A DNA stretch of 64,000 nucleotides, from NCBI RefSeq assembly GCF_014199255.1, contig NZ_JACIJF010000005.1, forward strand, positions 1 through 64,000, written 5' to 3'. Shown piece by piece: positions 7,229 to 15,092 of this stretch (positions are counted from its first letter, which is position 1; each line of letters starts with the position of its first letter). Under the pieces are notes generated by a model, which worked only from the letters and a program-made list of their open reading frames with translations, ran no database searches and was not told the origin of the DNA. A program made the position numbers and the translations under genes. The DNA comes from Sphingomonas xinjiangensis (GTDB taxonomy: Bacteria; Pseudomonadota; Alphaproteobacteria; Sphingomonadales; Sphingomonadaceae).

Positions 7229-7260
7229 AACCCTTCGGTGCCCAAAAGCGCCGAAGGGTC
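7229..7260 (-). terminator. Hairpin, probable terminator of the endolysin/nuclease unit
   Basis: The arms ACCCTTCGG and CCGAAGGGT (7230-7238 and 7251-7259) form a nine-base-pair stem, with additional pairing near the loop. On the minus strand it is followed by GGGTTTCC, a weak T-run. It lies 50 bases beyond the stop of the leftward nuclease gene, after a second hairpin. Confidence 0.5.
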
Positions 7261-7306
7261 ACGACGACGGGACTTGAGCAGCCGTGGTTCGGCGTCCCGT
7301 TGTCGT
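7261..7306. repeat. Inverted repeat directly after the nuclease stop
   Basis: The arms 7261-7273 (ACGACGACGGGAC) and 7294-7306 pair at 12 of 13 positions around a 20-base loop. It starts six bases beyond the nuclease gene stop and may act with the adjacent hairpin in transcript termination or RNA stability. Confidence 0.5.
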
Positions 7307-7311
7307 CATCT

Positions 7312-7650
7312 CTACTTCGTGAGCGTCATGAATGCTTCCAACGTGAGGACCACGAGCGGTTCCTTTCTGTCGGCCTTGATCACGGCGACCGGCGTTAGGT
7401 CGTTTTGCGACCGCGCTTGCTCCAGCGCGTCATAGACCAGCGCGATCTTTGCCCTGGCCTTGCACTCGATGCTGTAGGGGAACGCCTGCTTCGCCGCCGT
7501 CGATAGCTGGATATCCTCCCCGTTGCTGCCCATGGGGCACGAGCGAACATCGTCTTCCGTAAGCTCAGGATACTTCGCCAGAACGGCGTCACGCACCTTC
7601 TTCTGGAGGTTGCGGCCCTTGGCTTTGGCGCTGCTGGTTTTGATCGCCAT
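7312..7650 (-). CDS. Phage-type PD-(D/E)XK endonuclease
   Basis: A 112-residue protein of the phage restriction-endonuclease-like fold. The order is GRNLQKKVRDAVLA, then DDVRSCPMGSNGEDIQLS, then FPYSIECKARAKI. This gives the catalytic set Glu45-Asp46 and Glu62-Cys-Lys64 of a PD-(D/E)XK enzyme, followed by a helix with conserved Gln (ALEQARSQN) and a strand LTPVAVIKADRKEPLVVL. Such short proteins occur in many tailed phages, where Holliday-junction or debranching roles have been proposed, but the substrate here is not known. It overlaps the endolysin gene by one base and is read from the same transcript. Confidence 0.8.
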   Translation of the reverse strand: MAIKTSSAKAKGRNLQKKVRDAVLAKYPELTEDDVRSCPMGSNGEDIQLSTAAKQAFPYSIECKARAKIALVYDALEQARSQNDLTPVAVIKADRKEPLVVLTLEAFMTLTK

Positions 7651-8126
7651 CAGGCCAGCTCAAAATGAGGCGAGTCAGTTTCGCCACGCTCGCGCGGCTT
7701 ACCGTCCGCGTCCCAATCGGCACCCGAGCGGATCGCGATGCCGAGTTCCTTGGCCGCTGCAAACATAGCTTTCGCGACCGCATCGAAGTTCGCGAGGTTC
7801 TTCCAGTCGTAGGGTGCGGGAAGCAGATCAACTGCGAGCCCAGTCACATGCTTGCTCGCATAGGGGTTGTTCAACCAAGTGACCCTTGCAAGTCCAGGCC
7901 GCGCATAGCTGGCCGGAATGCCCTTAGCCAAGCACTCCGTTGCCGTTCTCCCTTTGCCGTAGTTGATGCGGCACTGTTCGCGAGTGCGGACCCCCTCAAC
8001 AACCATGAAGTCTACACTGGTGAGTTCGATGGCGCGCTTTACGACGCGAACCAGTCGCTCATCCACGCCTTCAAGTGCTCGGAGTGATCTGGCGCTGAGC
8101 ACGAACGCCTTTGTGTTCTTATCCAT
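7650..8126 (-). CDS. M15 family peptidase, phage endolysin
   Basis: A 158-residue zinc peptidase of the M15 (VanY/L-alanyl-D-glutamate endopeptidase) class that cuts cell-wall cross-links. The zinc ligands are visible: His93 in ASKHVTGLAVDLLP, Asp100 in the same motif, and His154 in SPHFELA. The segment VVEGVRTREQCRINYGKGRT also fits phage endolysins of this class. There is no signal peptide, so it needs a holin or other help to cross the membrane, and no holin is recognised nearby. It is followed by the PD-(D/E)XK nuclease. It is the clearest phage gene in the window. The length is typical for phage M15 lysins. Confidence 0.9.
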   Translation of the reverse strand: MDKNTKAFVLSARSLRALEGVDERLVRVVKRAIELTSVDFMVVEGVRTREQCRINYGKGRTATECLAKGIPASYARPGLARVTWLNNPYASKHVTGLAVDLLPAPYDWKNLANFDAVAKAMFAAAKELGIAIRSGADWDADGKPRERGETDSPHFELA

Positions 8127-8161
8127 GTTCTAACTTATCAGGACAAGAAACATCGCCTTTC

Positions 8162-8185
8162 TGACTTAAGTGCGTAGTTAAGTCA
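8162..8185. promoter_or_regulatory. Palindrome between divergent phage genes
   Basis: TGACTTAA and TTAAGTCA, perfect eight-base arms with an eight-base spacer, lie midway between the leftward endolysin (start 8126) and the rightward gene (start 8252). The position is right for an operator of a dimeric repressor controlling both directions. No repressor gene is recognised here. Confidence 0.45.
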
Positions 8186-8251
8186 CCCACCTCACCGCGT
8201 AAGTAAGTGTGTCGGCAAGTTGCCGGCCAACGAAAACATAATGGTGAGAGT

Positions 8252-8794
8252 ATGAAAACAAGAAGCCTTAAGGCTCGATACACTTCCGAGTATTGCGCGC
8301 TGAAGAACGCGATCGACCGCTGCACTCGCAGCAACCACCCACAGTTCAAGGACTACGGCGGCAGGGGCATAACCGTAGACCCGCTCTTCCTGGACCCAAT
8401 CGGCGGCTTCGAAGCCTTCCTTGAAGCAGTTGGCCCTAAGCCAAAACCGGCACTGACCTTGGACAGAGTTGATAACGACAAGGGCTACGTGGTTGGAAAC
8501 CTCGCCTGGACCTCCAGGCAAGTTCAGCAGCGCCATCGTCGCCACCCCGACTGGACCCGCAACCTCGGCTGGGGAACTGGTAGCTACACGCTCGTGGATC
8601 GGAACGGCACGGTTCGCACTCACTACAGTGCGCTGATCCCATTGGGCGACCGCATTCAGACACTCAAGGAGTGGTCTCGCGAACTTGGCATCCCAGCGGC
8701 GACTATCAAGCAGCGCATCCAGCGAGGCTGGACGCCCGAACAGGCTCTTACGCCCGTCCTCTTCAACCCACGCGGCAAGCCACGCCTCAACTAA
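8252..8794 (+). CDS. Phage HNH/homing-like protein with YGGRGI motif
   Basis: A 180-residue protein with the pattern YxALKNAIDRC, FKDYGGRGITVDP, then GFEAFLEAVG and LTLDRVDNDKGYVVGNLAW. This set is common in small phage proteins related to HNH homing endonucleases, where LDRIDN-GY-xx-N-W corresponds to the HNH core. The C-terminal part (LKEWSRELGIPAATIKQRIQRGW) is a helix-turn-helix-like DNA-binding element with a following PEQAL motif. I chose the ATG at 8252 rather than a start at 8207 because of the purine-rich GGTGAGAG before it. Cutting activity cannot be told from sequence alone. Homing-type genes like this often sit beside phage lysis or replication genes. Confidence 0.7.
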   Translation: MKTRSLKARYTSEYCALKNAIDRCTRSNHPQFKDYGGRGITVDPLFLDPIGGFEAFLEAVGPKPKPALTLDRVDNDKGYVVGNLAWTSRQVQQRHRRHPDWTRNLGWGTGSYTLVDRNGTVRTHYSALIPLGDRIQTLKEWSRELGIPAATIKQRIQRGWTPEQALTPVLFNPRGKPRLN

Positions 8795-8812
8795 AACAGA
8801 AGGAGACAACAG

Positions 8813-9405
8813 GTGTTGAACCAAACACGCCAGCTGAACCCCTTCTTGGGTCGCCGTCCTTATGTTTACGCAATCATGTGGACAGAACTCAACCTCGCCT
8901 ATGTTGGCGTGCGCTATCGGAAGGGCTGTCATCCAGACGAGTTTTGGAAGTCTTACTTCACATCGAGCGACCACGTGGCGAGCCTACGCGCGGAGTATGG
9001 CGACCCAGATCACATTGAAGTGCTTGAGACGTTCTTAACGGCAAACGAAGCGATTGCCGCCGAATTAGACATCATCAGCACTTCGAACTGCACCGCAGTG
9101 TTGCGTTCCTGAACAAGAACTGCGGAGGCGCGGTCGTGTTTGATGATGATGTTATACGCAAAATGAAATCTGCGATGGCCCTTACGACTGAGGTCCGCCG
9201 CGAGAAGATGAAAGCGGTGACGACGCTGAAGATGCAGGACCCGACAGAGCGTCAGAAGAGAAGTACCGCCCTCAAGGGTAGGCCAAAGTCAGATGCTACC
9301 CGCGCAAAGATGAGCAAGCCGAAAACGGCAGAGCACAAGGCGGCAATTGCTGCCACGAAGCGGGCCACTAAGCTGGCCCGAGAAGCCGCAAAAACAGAAC
9401 AATAA
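8813..9405 (+). pseudogene. GIY-YIG/NUMOD3 homing nuclease, broken by a frameshift
   Basis: The first frame (GTG at 8813, AGGAGA upstream) encodes PYVYAIMWTELNLAYVGVRY, FWKSYFTSSDHV and EYGDPDHIEVLETF, matching phage GIY-YIG-like homing proteins, and stops at 9112. The continuation FLNKNCGGAVVFDDDVIRKM lies in another frame that is open through this point and ends at 9405. It contains KRSTALKGRPKSDATRAKMS, a NUMOD3 DNA-binding motif. Joining the two near 9080-9105 restores a normal homing nuclease. So the gene is broken by an indel, or the indel is a sequencing error. If the halves are translated separately, the second could start at GTG 9136. Confidence 0.65.
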
Positions 9406-9422
9406 GAGAGAGGAAAACTCCC

Positions 9423-9674
9423 ATGGAATACCAGCACAACCCAACTGACCCGGTGCATCTTGCACTTCACAACGTAACCGAGCGCATGAATGAACAGGTC
9501 AAGCGCCTCGCGGACCTAGAAGCCATGGTCGCATCCCTGGTGCAGCGCCTGGACGAAGCTGACCACATGACCAGCGAGGAATACGGCGCGCAGGTAGTCG
9601 AACAGGTTATGGCCGCGATGCCAGCGATCCAGGCAGCAGCTTTGAAAGCGTCGAAGAAGGGAGGCCGTCGATGA
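9423..9674 (+). CDS. Small phage coiled-coil protein
   Basis: An 83-residue protein with a long helical region (LHNVTERMNEQVKRLADLEA, then VASLVQRLDEADHM) showing heptad spacing, followed by a Lys/Gly/Arg-rich tail. The stop overlaps the start of the next gene by four bases. No family recognised. It begins a three-gene run of tiny overlapping genes of phage type. Confidence 0.6.
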   Translation: MEYQHNPTDPVHLALHNVTERMNEQVKRLADLEAMVASLVQRLDEADHMTSEEYGAQVVEQVMAAMPAIQAAALKASKKGGRR

Positions 9675-9874
9675 GCAAAGCAGCAATCGCAGCACTGGAC
9701 GCCTCAATCGAGCAGCTGACGGCTACGCGAGACGCAATGCAAAAGCGCCACGACGAGACCATGGCGGCTTTGGCTGCACTTGATAGGGCTCAAGCCAACT
9801 CGGAAATCGCAAACCTGCTCAATGGGGCAAGCGAGCTGGTAGAACGCATCTTCGCAAAGCTGATGCGCCGATGA
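9671..9874 (+). CDS. Small phage helical protein
   Basis: A 67-residue protein, almost entirely one alpha-helical segment (AALDASIEQLTATRDAMQKR, then HDETMAALAALDRAQ), ending in an amphipathic helix LVERIFAKLMRR. ATGA overlaps link it to both neighbours, so translation is coupled. No family recognised. Confidence 0.55.
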   Translation: MSKAAIAALDASIEQLTATRDAMQKRHDETMAALAALDRAQANSEIANLLNGASELVERIFAKLMRR

Positions 9875-10026
9875 GCGCGCCGGTCAAACTCGTGTCGGTA
9901 ATGACCGACGAGGAAGCCGAGGAGATTACCCGCAACGACATCGTTGCCCTGCTCGACCTCGATCCTCATCACTGGTTCGCGCAGACGCTAGGACAGGCTT
10001 TGCTGGAGATTGCCGGACGCAGGTAG
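9871..10026 (+). CDS. Very small phage-type protein
   Basis: A 51-residue protein (MSAPVKLVSVMTDEEAEEIT) in an ATGA overlap with the gene before it. An acidic helix DEEAEEITRNDIVALLDLD is followed by HHWFAQTLGQALLEIAGRR. It is read with the two previous genes and ends in TAG. No family recognised. The coupling and codon use support it being real. Confidence 0.5.
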   Translation: MSAPVKLVSVMTDEEAEEITRNDIVALLDLDPHHWFAQTLGQALLEIAGRR

Positions 10027-10180
10027 GCCCAAAAAATGTCTTGTAGCTTGGAACCAGCTTAGCCGTCCTCAGTTTCTGACCAAGTTGCCAGAACCATCCC
10101 CCCCGGTGGGCAACAGGATCCCGAAGGGCGTCGATTCACTAAGTGGCCGGCGCCCTTCCCTTATCTACCCGAGCTTGATC

Positions 10181-10363
10181 ATGAACTCTTCCGACAATTC
10201 CGCCGAGCACCATCGCGTCACAGCAGAGAAGTGCCGACGCCTGTCACAAGGCATGTTGGGGCCGGATAGAGATACGCTGCTCGTGATGGCAGCTCAGCAC
10301 GAGAACAAGGCAGAGGAAGCAGAGCGATGCTCTGCTCGGCCAAAGCTCGCTTTGAAGATCTGA
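10181..10363 (+). CDS. Small hypothetical protein
   Basis: A 60-residue protein (MNSSDNSAEHHRVTAEKCRR). It has the pattern of short sphingomonad proteins with AEHHRxxAExCRRLA followed by a helix LLVMAAQHENKAEEAE. The longer frame from 10010 is rejected because its first 57 residues are low-complexity and overlap the preceding gene end. Function unknown. Confidence 0.5.
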   Translation: MNSSDNSAEHHRVTAEKCRRLSQGMLGPDRDTLLVMAAQHENKAEEAERCSARPKLALKI

Positions 10364-10367
10364 GGAC

Positions 10368-10643
10368 CTAGTCCGACCTCTTCTTCCACTCAGACCACCA
10401 TTCGGCCTCCCGGCCAACATCCATGGTGCTCGCGACCCTATCCGCCAGCAGCACTTCGAAATGGCAGATCAGCTGGCTGAGCAGCCGCGCGGTCTCAGGA
10501 TTAGCAATGTCTGCCGTCGCTTCGCGCAGATCAGCAATCTGTCGGCCCAGCTTGAGGACCAATTCGTCAACTTGGGTCTTCACCCAAACCTTCTGACACA
10601 ACCGCGAGCGTGATGCGAGCAGCGGCTCACTCGAACGAGGCAC
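10368..10643 (-). CDS. Small hypothetical helical protein
   Basis: A protein of up to 91 residues, mostly helical (VDELVLKLGRQIADLREATA, then TARLLSQLICHFEVLLADRV). The start is uncertain. An alternative GTG about 21 codons in would give KTQVDEL as the beginning and would avoid overlap with the divergent promoter region. No family recognised. It is convergent with the gene ending at 10363. Confidence 0.4.
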   Translation of the reverse strand: MPRSSEPLLASRSRLCQKVWVKTQVDELVLKLGRQIADLREATADIANPETARLLSQLICHFEVLLADRVASTMDVGREAEWWSEWKKRSD

Positions 10644-10718
10644 TCACCGCATCAAAGAGGCGCAACCCAGAAACCGCACCGGGTTGCCAATGTTCTCTAT
10701 TCGTTCCATTCTGCCGCC

Positions 10719-10916
10719 ATGCAGACCGATTCCCTCCAGCCCACCGCGATCGCCGAAGCCCTGCTCTTCTCTACGCCTGGATGGGCGAGGATCGGCCTTA
10801 CCGCACCTAACGAGCGCCTGCGCGAGCGTGCTGCTCACGAACTCGCGCTGTCGATTGCCGAGGCGCTGGGTGATGGTCCTGCTTACGATCATAACCAGCT
10901 GAGCCTCCCGCTCTGA
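10719..10916 (+). CDS. DUF6771 family small protein
   Basis: A 65-residue protein containing AIAEALLFSTPGWARIGLTAPNERLRERAA, the recognisable core of the short sphingomonad DUF6771 family (L-x-PGWARxGLTxxxERLRERAA-x-LA-x-SI). Function is unknown; members are frequently found in clusters of small genes near mobile or replicative functions. It is followed two bases later by the start of the next small gene, so they are probably co-transcribed. Confidence 0.7.
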   Translation: MQTDSLQPTAIAEALLFSTPGWARIGLTAPNERLRERAAHELALSIAEALGDGPAYDHNQLSLPL

Positions 10917-10917
10917 G

Positions 10918-11211
10918 GTGTCGTGGAGTGTCCGTTTCAAAGACCTCTCCGACTTTGGTCGCTACGACGCGAACCTTATGGCGTTCTGCTGGTGCGGTCA
11001 TAAGGGCGTGCTCGACGCGCATAAGGTCGGGCGCTGGTTCTACTGCTTCCGCTGGAACACCACCTTCGAAATGCTGGGGATGCACCTGCGCTGCTCGAGG
11101 TGCGGCAATCACCCCAAACGCTGGGGACCGACGCCCTTCCCTCCTGATCGGCCCGAGTGGATGGCATCGGAACAGAATTGGGCGCGTCTGGTGCGGAGGC
11201 TGAGGGGCTGA
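10918..11211 (+). CDS. Zinc-ribbon-like hypothetical protein
   Basis: A 97-residue protein with two cysteine pairs, FCWCGHKG and LRCSRCGNHP, separated by about 33 residues and several aromatics (RWFYCFRW). This suggests a small zinc-binding fold, though I do not recognise a named family. It starts with GTG next to the preceding DUF6771 stop and ends just before the radical SAM gene ATG. It thus appears to belong to a short operon at the border between the accessory block and the core genome. Confidence 0.55.
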   Translation: MSWSVRFKDLSDFGRYDANLMAFCWCGHKGVLDAHKVGRWFYCFRWNTTFEMLGMHLRCSRCGNHPKRWGPTPFPPDRPEWMASEQNWARLVRRLRG

Positions 11212-11213
11212 CT

Positions 11214-12284
11214 ATGAAGCAACCACGAGCGCAACGCGGTGCAACGGACAACTCCGCGAGCGCGCGCTTTAATCTGCCACAGCGTGAAGCCGACGGGGAT
11301 TGGCTGGACGCTTTGGTGGCTGTCGACGGCGCTCAGCCTAAACTGAAAACGACCGTCGGCATCCTCAAGCCGAAGACAATTATCTCTTATAATTCAAGCC
11401 CTGACATCGGATTTGACCGGAGTGTAAATCCGCTGGTGGGCTGTGAGCATGGCTGCATCTACTGCTTCGCACGCCCCAGCCACGCCTTTCACGATCTCTC
11501 GCCCGGCCTCGATTTCGAGAGCAAGCTCTTCGCCAAGCCTGATGCCCCTGCCCTGCTACGCGCCGAGCTCCAGAAGCGCGGCTATGTCTGCAAGCCGATC
11601 GCCTTTGGCACCAACACCGATCCCTATCAGCCGATTGAAGCGACGTGGCGCATCACCCGCGGCTGCATCGAAGTACTCTCGGCGTGCAACCACCCGATCA
11701 CCATCACCACCAAGTCTGACCGCGTCACCCGCGACCTGGACCTGCTCGCCCCCATGGCCGCCAAGGGGCTGGCGGCGGTGATGATGTCGGTCACTACGCT
11801 CGATCCGCGCATCGCCATGACGGTCGAGCCCCGCGCCACCACGCCCAGCCGCCGCATCGCCGCGATCCGTACGCTCACCGATGCGGGCGTGCCCGTGCTG
11901 GTCTCACTCGCGCCGGTCATCCCCCAGATCACCGACCATGAGATCGAGCATATCGTGGAACAGGCGGCACAGGCCGGCGCGCGCTCGGCCTTCTTCATGC
12001 CGGTCCGTCTGCCCCACGAAGTCGCGCCACTGTTCCGCGCCTGGCTCGACACCTATTTTCCCGATCGCGCCGCCAAGGTGATGGCCACCATCCAGTCGAT
12101 CCGCGGGGGGCGCGACAATGATCCCAATTTCTTCACGCGCATGAAGGGGCAAGGGCCCTGGGCGGATCTGCTGCGCACCCGCTTCAACATCGCCGCAAAA
12201 CGCCACGGGCTGGATAGCGATCGTGTCCATCTGCGCACCGATCTGTTCCGCCCGCCGCCAGGCGCCCAGGGCGAGCTGTTCTGA
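11214..12284 (+). CDS. PA0069-type radical SAM protein
   Basis: A 356-residue radical SAM protein of the PA0069 (Rv2578c-like) class. The 4Fe-4S motif CEHGCIYC places the cysteines at 77, 81 and 84 (CX3CX2C), followed by the usual FARPSHAF. Other class features are FGTNTDPYQPIE, TTKSDRVTRDLDLL and VTTLDPRIAMTVEPRA in the barrel, and the C-terminal RTDLFRPP. The start at ATG 11214 was chosen because GAGGGG lies just upstream and the longer frame begins inside the previous gene. The reaction is not known for this family; it is conserved beside DNA-repair genes in several bacteria, but no such neighbour is present here. Confidence 0.9.
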   Translation: MKQPRAQRGATDNSASARFNLPQREADGDWLDALVAVDGAQPKLKTTVGILKPKTIISYNSSPDIGFDRSVNPLVGCEHGCIYCFARPSHAFHDLSPGLDFESKLFAKPDAPALLRAELQKRGYVCKPIAFGTNTDPYQPIEATWRITRGCIEVLSACNHPITITTKSDRVTRDLDLLAPMAAKGLAAVMMSVTTLDPRIAMTVEPRATTPSRRIAAIRTLTDAGVPVLVSLAPVIPQITDHEIEHIVEQAAQAGARSAFFMPVRLPHEVAPLFRAWLDTYFPDRAAKVMATIQSIRGGRDNDPNFFTRMKGQGPWADLLRTRFNIAAKRHGLDSDRVHLRTDLFRPPPGAQGELF

Positions 12285-12337
12285 TTGCCAGGCTCAACCC
12301 GCGTCCGTAAGCATTCGCTTCCCTTCAAGGATCCTCG

Positions 12338-14962
12338 ATGCGCGCTTTCCTGCTGGCGGTGATCGCCCTGTTCGCTCCCGCCCTTGCCTTTGCTCAAGCC
12401 GACACGCTCCCCACCGGCAAGCTGCCCGACATGGCCAGGCCAGTCGCCTATCGCCTCGACATGACCATCATCCCGGATCAGCCGCGCTTCAGCGGGCATA
12501 CCGAAATCGATGTCGACCTGAAGCAGCCGGCGCGCTCGATCTTCCTGCACGGCCGCGATCTACACATCGCCAAGGCAGTGGTTCGGGTCGGCCGTGAGGA
12601 GGGCCCCGCCACCTTCACGCAAAAGACGCCGCAGGGCCTGGCGCAGCTCGATTTCGGTCGCATGGTCCCCGCCGGCCGCATCACCCTTAAATTCGATCAC
12701 GACGCCGCGTTCGCCACTGGACCGGCCGGGCTGTACCGCGTGAACGTTGAAAAGCAGTGGTACAGCTGGACGCAATTTGAATCGATCGACGCTCGCTCGG
12801 CATTCCCCTCGTTCGACGAACCCGGCTATAAGACGCCGTTCACGGTCTCGATCCGCACCGCGCCCGGCCTGATGGCGGTCAGCAACGCGCCCGACACCGG
12901 CAAGCCGGTCAAGGCCGGCAAGCTCGTCCGCCACGATTTCGTCGCCACCAAGCCGCTGCCGACCTACCTCATCGCCTTCGTTGTCGGTCCCTTCGCCAGC
13001 GTGCAGACGGTCGTGCCGCCCTCGCCGCAGCGCAAGGAACCGCTGCCGCTTCGCGTCATCGGCACCAAGTCCAACGCCGGCCAGCTGCAATTTGCGCTGG
13101 ATGAATCGGGCAAGATCGTCACGCTGCTCGAAGCCTATTTCGACCAGCCCTTTCCGTATCCCAAGCTCGACCAGATCGGTTCGCCGGTGATGCCCGGAGC
13201 GATGGAGAATGCCGGCGCCGACATCTATGGCGACAGCATCCTGTTCCTCGACGAGAAAGCCTCGACGGCCACCAAGCAGACCTTCGGCATGGTCGTTGCC
13301 CACGAGCTCTCGCACCAATGGTTCGGCGATCTCGTCACCCCCGCCTGGTGGGACGATCTGTGGCTGAACGAAAGCTTCGCCAACTGGATGGGCTATCGCA
13401 TCGGCAACGCCTGGCGGCCCGATCTCAACATCGGCGTGGATGCCATCAAGGAAGGCTTCGACGCGATGAAGCTCGACGCGCTGGCTTCGGGCCGGCCGAT
13501 CCACGAACACATCACCAAGGATGCCGATATCGACGCCGCGTTCGATGCCATTACCTATGGCAAGGGCGGGCATGTCGTCGGCATGATCGCCGCCTATATG
13601 GGCGAGGACAAGTTCCGCGACGGCGTCCGCCTCCACATGCGCCGGCATCTGCATGGCAACGCCAGCACGGATGAATTCTTCGGCTCGCTCGCCGAGGCCG
13701 CGCACGACCCTCGCGTCCTCGCCTCCTTGCGCAGCTTCGTCGATCAGCAGGGCGTGCCGGTGATAACGCTGCGCCGCACCGCAACCGGCTTCGATGCCAG
13801 CCAACAGCGCTACGCCTATTTCGGCAGCAACGCGCCCGCTCAGCAATGGCTGGTGCCGCTCTGCCTGCGCTTCGCCGAGGCCAAGAACTGCACCCTGATC
13901 GACGGCGCCACCACCAGCGTCGCCGCGCCTGCCGGTCAGGGCCCGGTCGTCCCGAACGCGGGCGGCTGGGGCTATTACCGCTTCGAGCTCGACCAGGCCG
14001 ATTGGGACGCGCTGATCGCCGCGGGCGCCACCCTGCCGGAACCCGAAGCGCTCGCGCTCGACGACAGCCTGTGGGCATCCTTTCATGCCGGCCAGCCGCG
14101 CACGGCGCAGCTGATTCAGCTGGCCCGCGTCATGGCCACCCATCCCGCCAGCCGCATCGCGCTCGATAATGCCGATCGCCTGCGCGGGCTTGAACGAGAT
14201 GGTCTCGTCTCCGACGCGGCGCTACCCGCCTACCGCAAGCTTCTTGCCGCCATCTACCGGCCGATGCTCGACAAGCTCGGCTTCGATCCGGCGGCCGGCG
14301 CCTACGCAGCGGAAAATCCGGACACGCGCCAGCTTCGCGCCGATCTGCTCCAAACGCTTGTCGCCGCGCACGATGCGGAGGTACGGGCGAAGCTGACCGT
14401 GGCCCTCGACGCTTATCTCGCCGGGGACCTGAAGGCCATCGATGCTACATTCATCGAGTTGGCGATCGCGGTCTCGACTCACGATCGCGGCCCCGCCTTT
14501 GCCCGGCTGATCGCGGACAAGGTGCTGGCGAACGCAACGCCGAGCCTCGGCGATGCCGCCTTCCAAGGTATCGCTGCATCGAACAATCCCCAAGTCGCGC
14601 GCTGGTTCTTCAACGACTTCGCTGATCCACGGCTGACGGCCGAAGCGAAGCTGATGATCACGCCACTGTTTCTCGGTGGCCCGGCCACCCGCGACATCGC
14701 CAGCAGCTTCATGCTCGCCCATTTCGATGAATATTCGAAGGCGGCCGGCGGTGGGGGGATCTTCTCGGCCCGCCTAGCGGCGACCTTTGACGGGCTCTGC
14801 TCGGTGGAACAGGCAGATCAGGTCGATGCCAAGCTCCGTCCCCAACTCGCCAACGCCAGCACGCTCGGCCTCGACCGCGCGCTCGACACTATCCGCAACT
14901 GCGCCCGCTTTCGCGACGCCAAGGCCGCCGAAGTCAGCGACGCCCTGATTGCGGTGCAGTGA
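12338..14962 (+). CDS. M1 family aminopeptidase, exported
   Basis: An 874-residue zinc metallopeptidase of the M1 (aminopeptidase N) family with a signal peptide (MRAFLLAVIALFAPALAFAQA), so it is periplasmic or outer-membrane associated. GAMENAG at about 287 binds the substrate N-terminus. HELSH at 322-326 followed by Glu345 (WLNESFANW) makes the HExxH-18-E zinc site. Upstream are the usual beta domain (FSGHTEIDVDL) and the YSWTQFESIDARSAFPSFDEP segment. The C-terminal 350 residues are the helical ERAP1-like domain. The length is normal. It follows the radical SAM gene on the same strand after 53 bases, and operon membership is uncertain. Sphingomonads often carry several exported M1 enzymes for peptide scavenging. 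Confidence 0.93.
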   Translation: MRAFLLAVIALFAPALAFAQADTLPTGKLPDMARPVAYRLDMTIIPDQPRFSGHTEIDVDLKQPARSIFLHGRDLHIAKAVVRVGREEGPATFTQKTPQGLAQLDFGRMVPAGRITLKFDHDAAFATGPAGLYRVNVEKQWYSWTQFESIDARSAFPSFDEPGYKTPFTVSIRTAPGLMAVSNAPDTGKPVKAGKLVRHDFVATKPLPTYLIAFVVGPFASVQTVVPPSPQRKEPLPLRVIGTKSNAGQLQFALDESGKIVTLLEAYFDQPFPYPKLDQIGSPVMPGAMENAGADIYGDSILFLDEKASTATKQTFGMVVAHELSHQWFGDLVTPAWWDDLWLNESFANWMGYRIGNAWRPDLNIGVDAIKEGFDAMKLDALASGRPIHEHITKDADIDAAFDAITYGKGGHVVGMIAAYMGEDKFRDGVRLHMRRHLHGNASTDEFFGSLAEAAHDPRVLASLRSFVDQQGVPVITLRRTATGFDASQQRYAYFGSNAPAQQWLVPLCLRFAEAKNCTLIDGATTSVAAPAGQGPVVPNAGGWGYYRFELDQADWDALIAAGATLPEPEALALDDSLWASFHAGQPRTAQLIQLARVMATHPASRIALDNADRLRGLERDGLVSDAALPAYRKLLAAIYRPMLDKLGFDPAAGAYAAENPDTRQLRADLLQTLVAAHDAEVRAKLTVALDAYLAGDLKAIDATFIELAIAVSTHDRGPAFARLIADKVLANATPSLGDAAFQGIAASNNPQVARWFFNDFADPRLTAEAKLMITPLFLGGPATRDIASSFMLAHFDEYSKAAGGGGIFSARLAATFDGLCSVEQADQVDAKLRPQLANASTLGLDRALDTIRNCARFRDAKAAEVSDALIAVQ

Positions 14963-14970
14963 TAAAGAAC

Positions 14971-15084
14971 CTCCCCCGGCGGGGGAGCGGGACCGCCGCG
15001 AAGCGGTGGAGGGAATTCCGCTAGCGGGGGAGCGATACCGCATCATGAGCGCTGCGCGCTGCACCTCCCCTTGCGGGGGAGGAT
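14971..15084. repeat. Sphingomonad-type intergenic palindromic repeat
   Basis: Contains CTCCCCCGGCGGGGGAG, then GGACCGC...GCGGTGGAGGG, then another CTCCCC...GGGGGAGG hairpin. Such GC-rich modules recur between genes in this window (16910, 23632, 24121) and are common in sphingomonad genomes. It lies between convergent genes and could also act as a transcription barrier. Confidence 0.6.
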
Positions 15085-15092
15085 CGGCACAC

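Noticed and set aside
12560..14143. A 527-codon open frame opposite the M1 aminopeptidase
   Set aside because: Same shadow effect of GC-rich coding sequence; it shows no family and no start signal.
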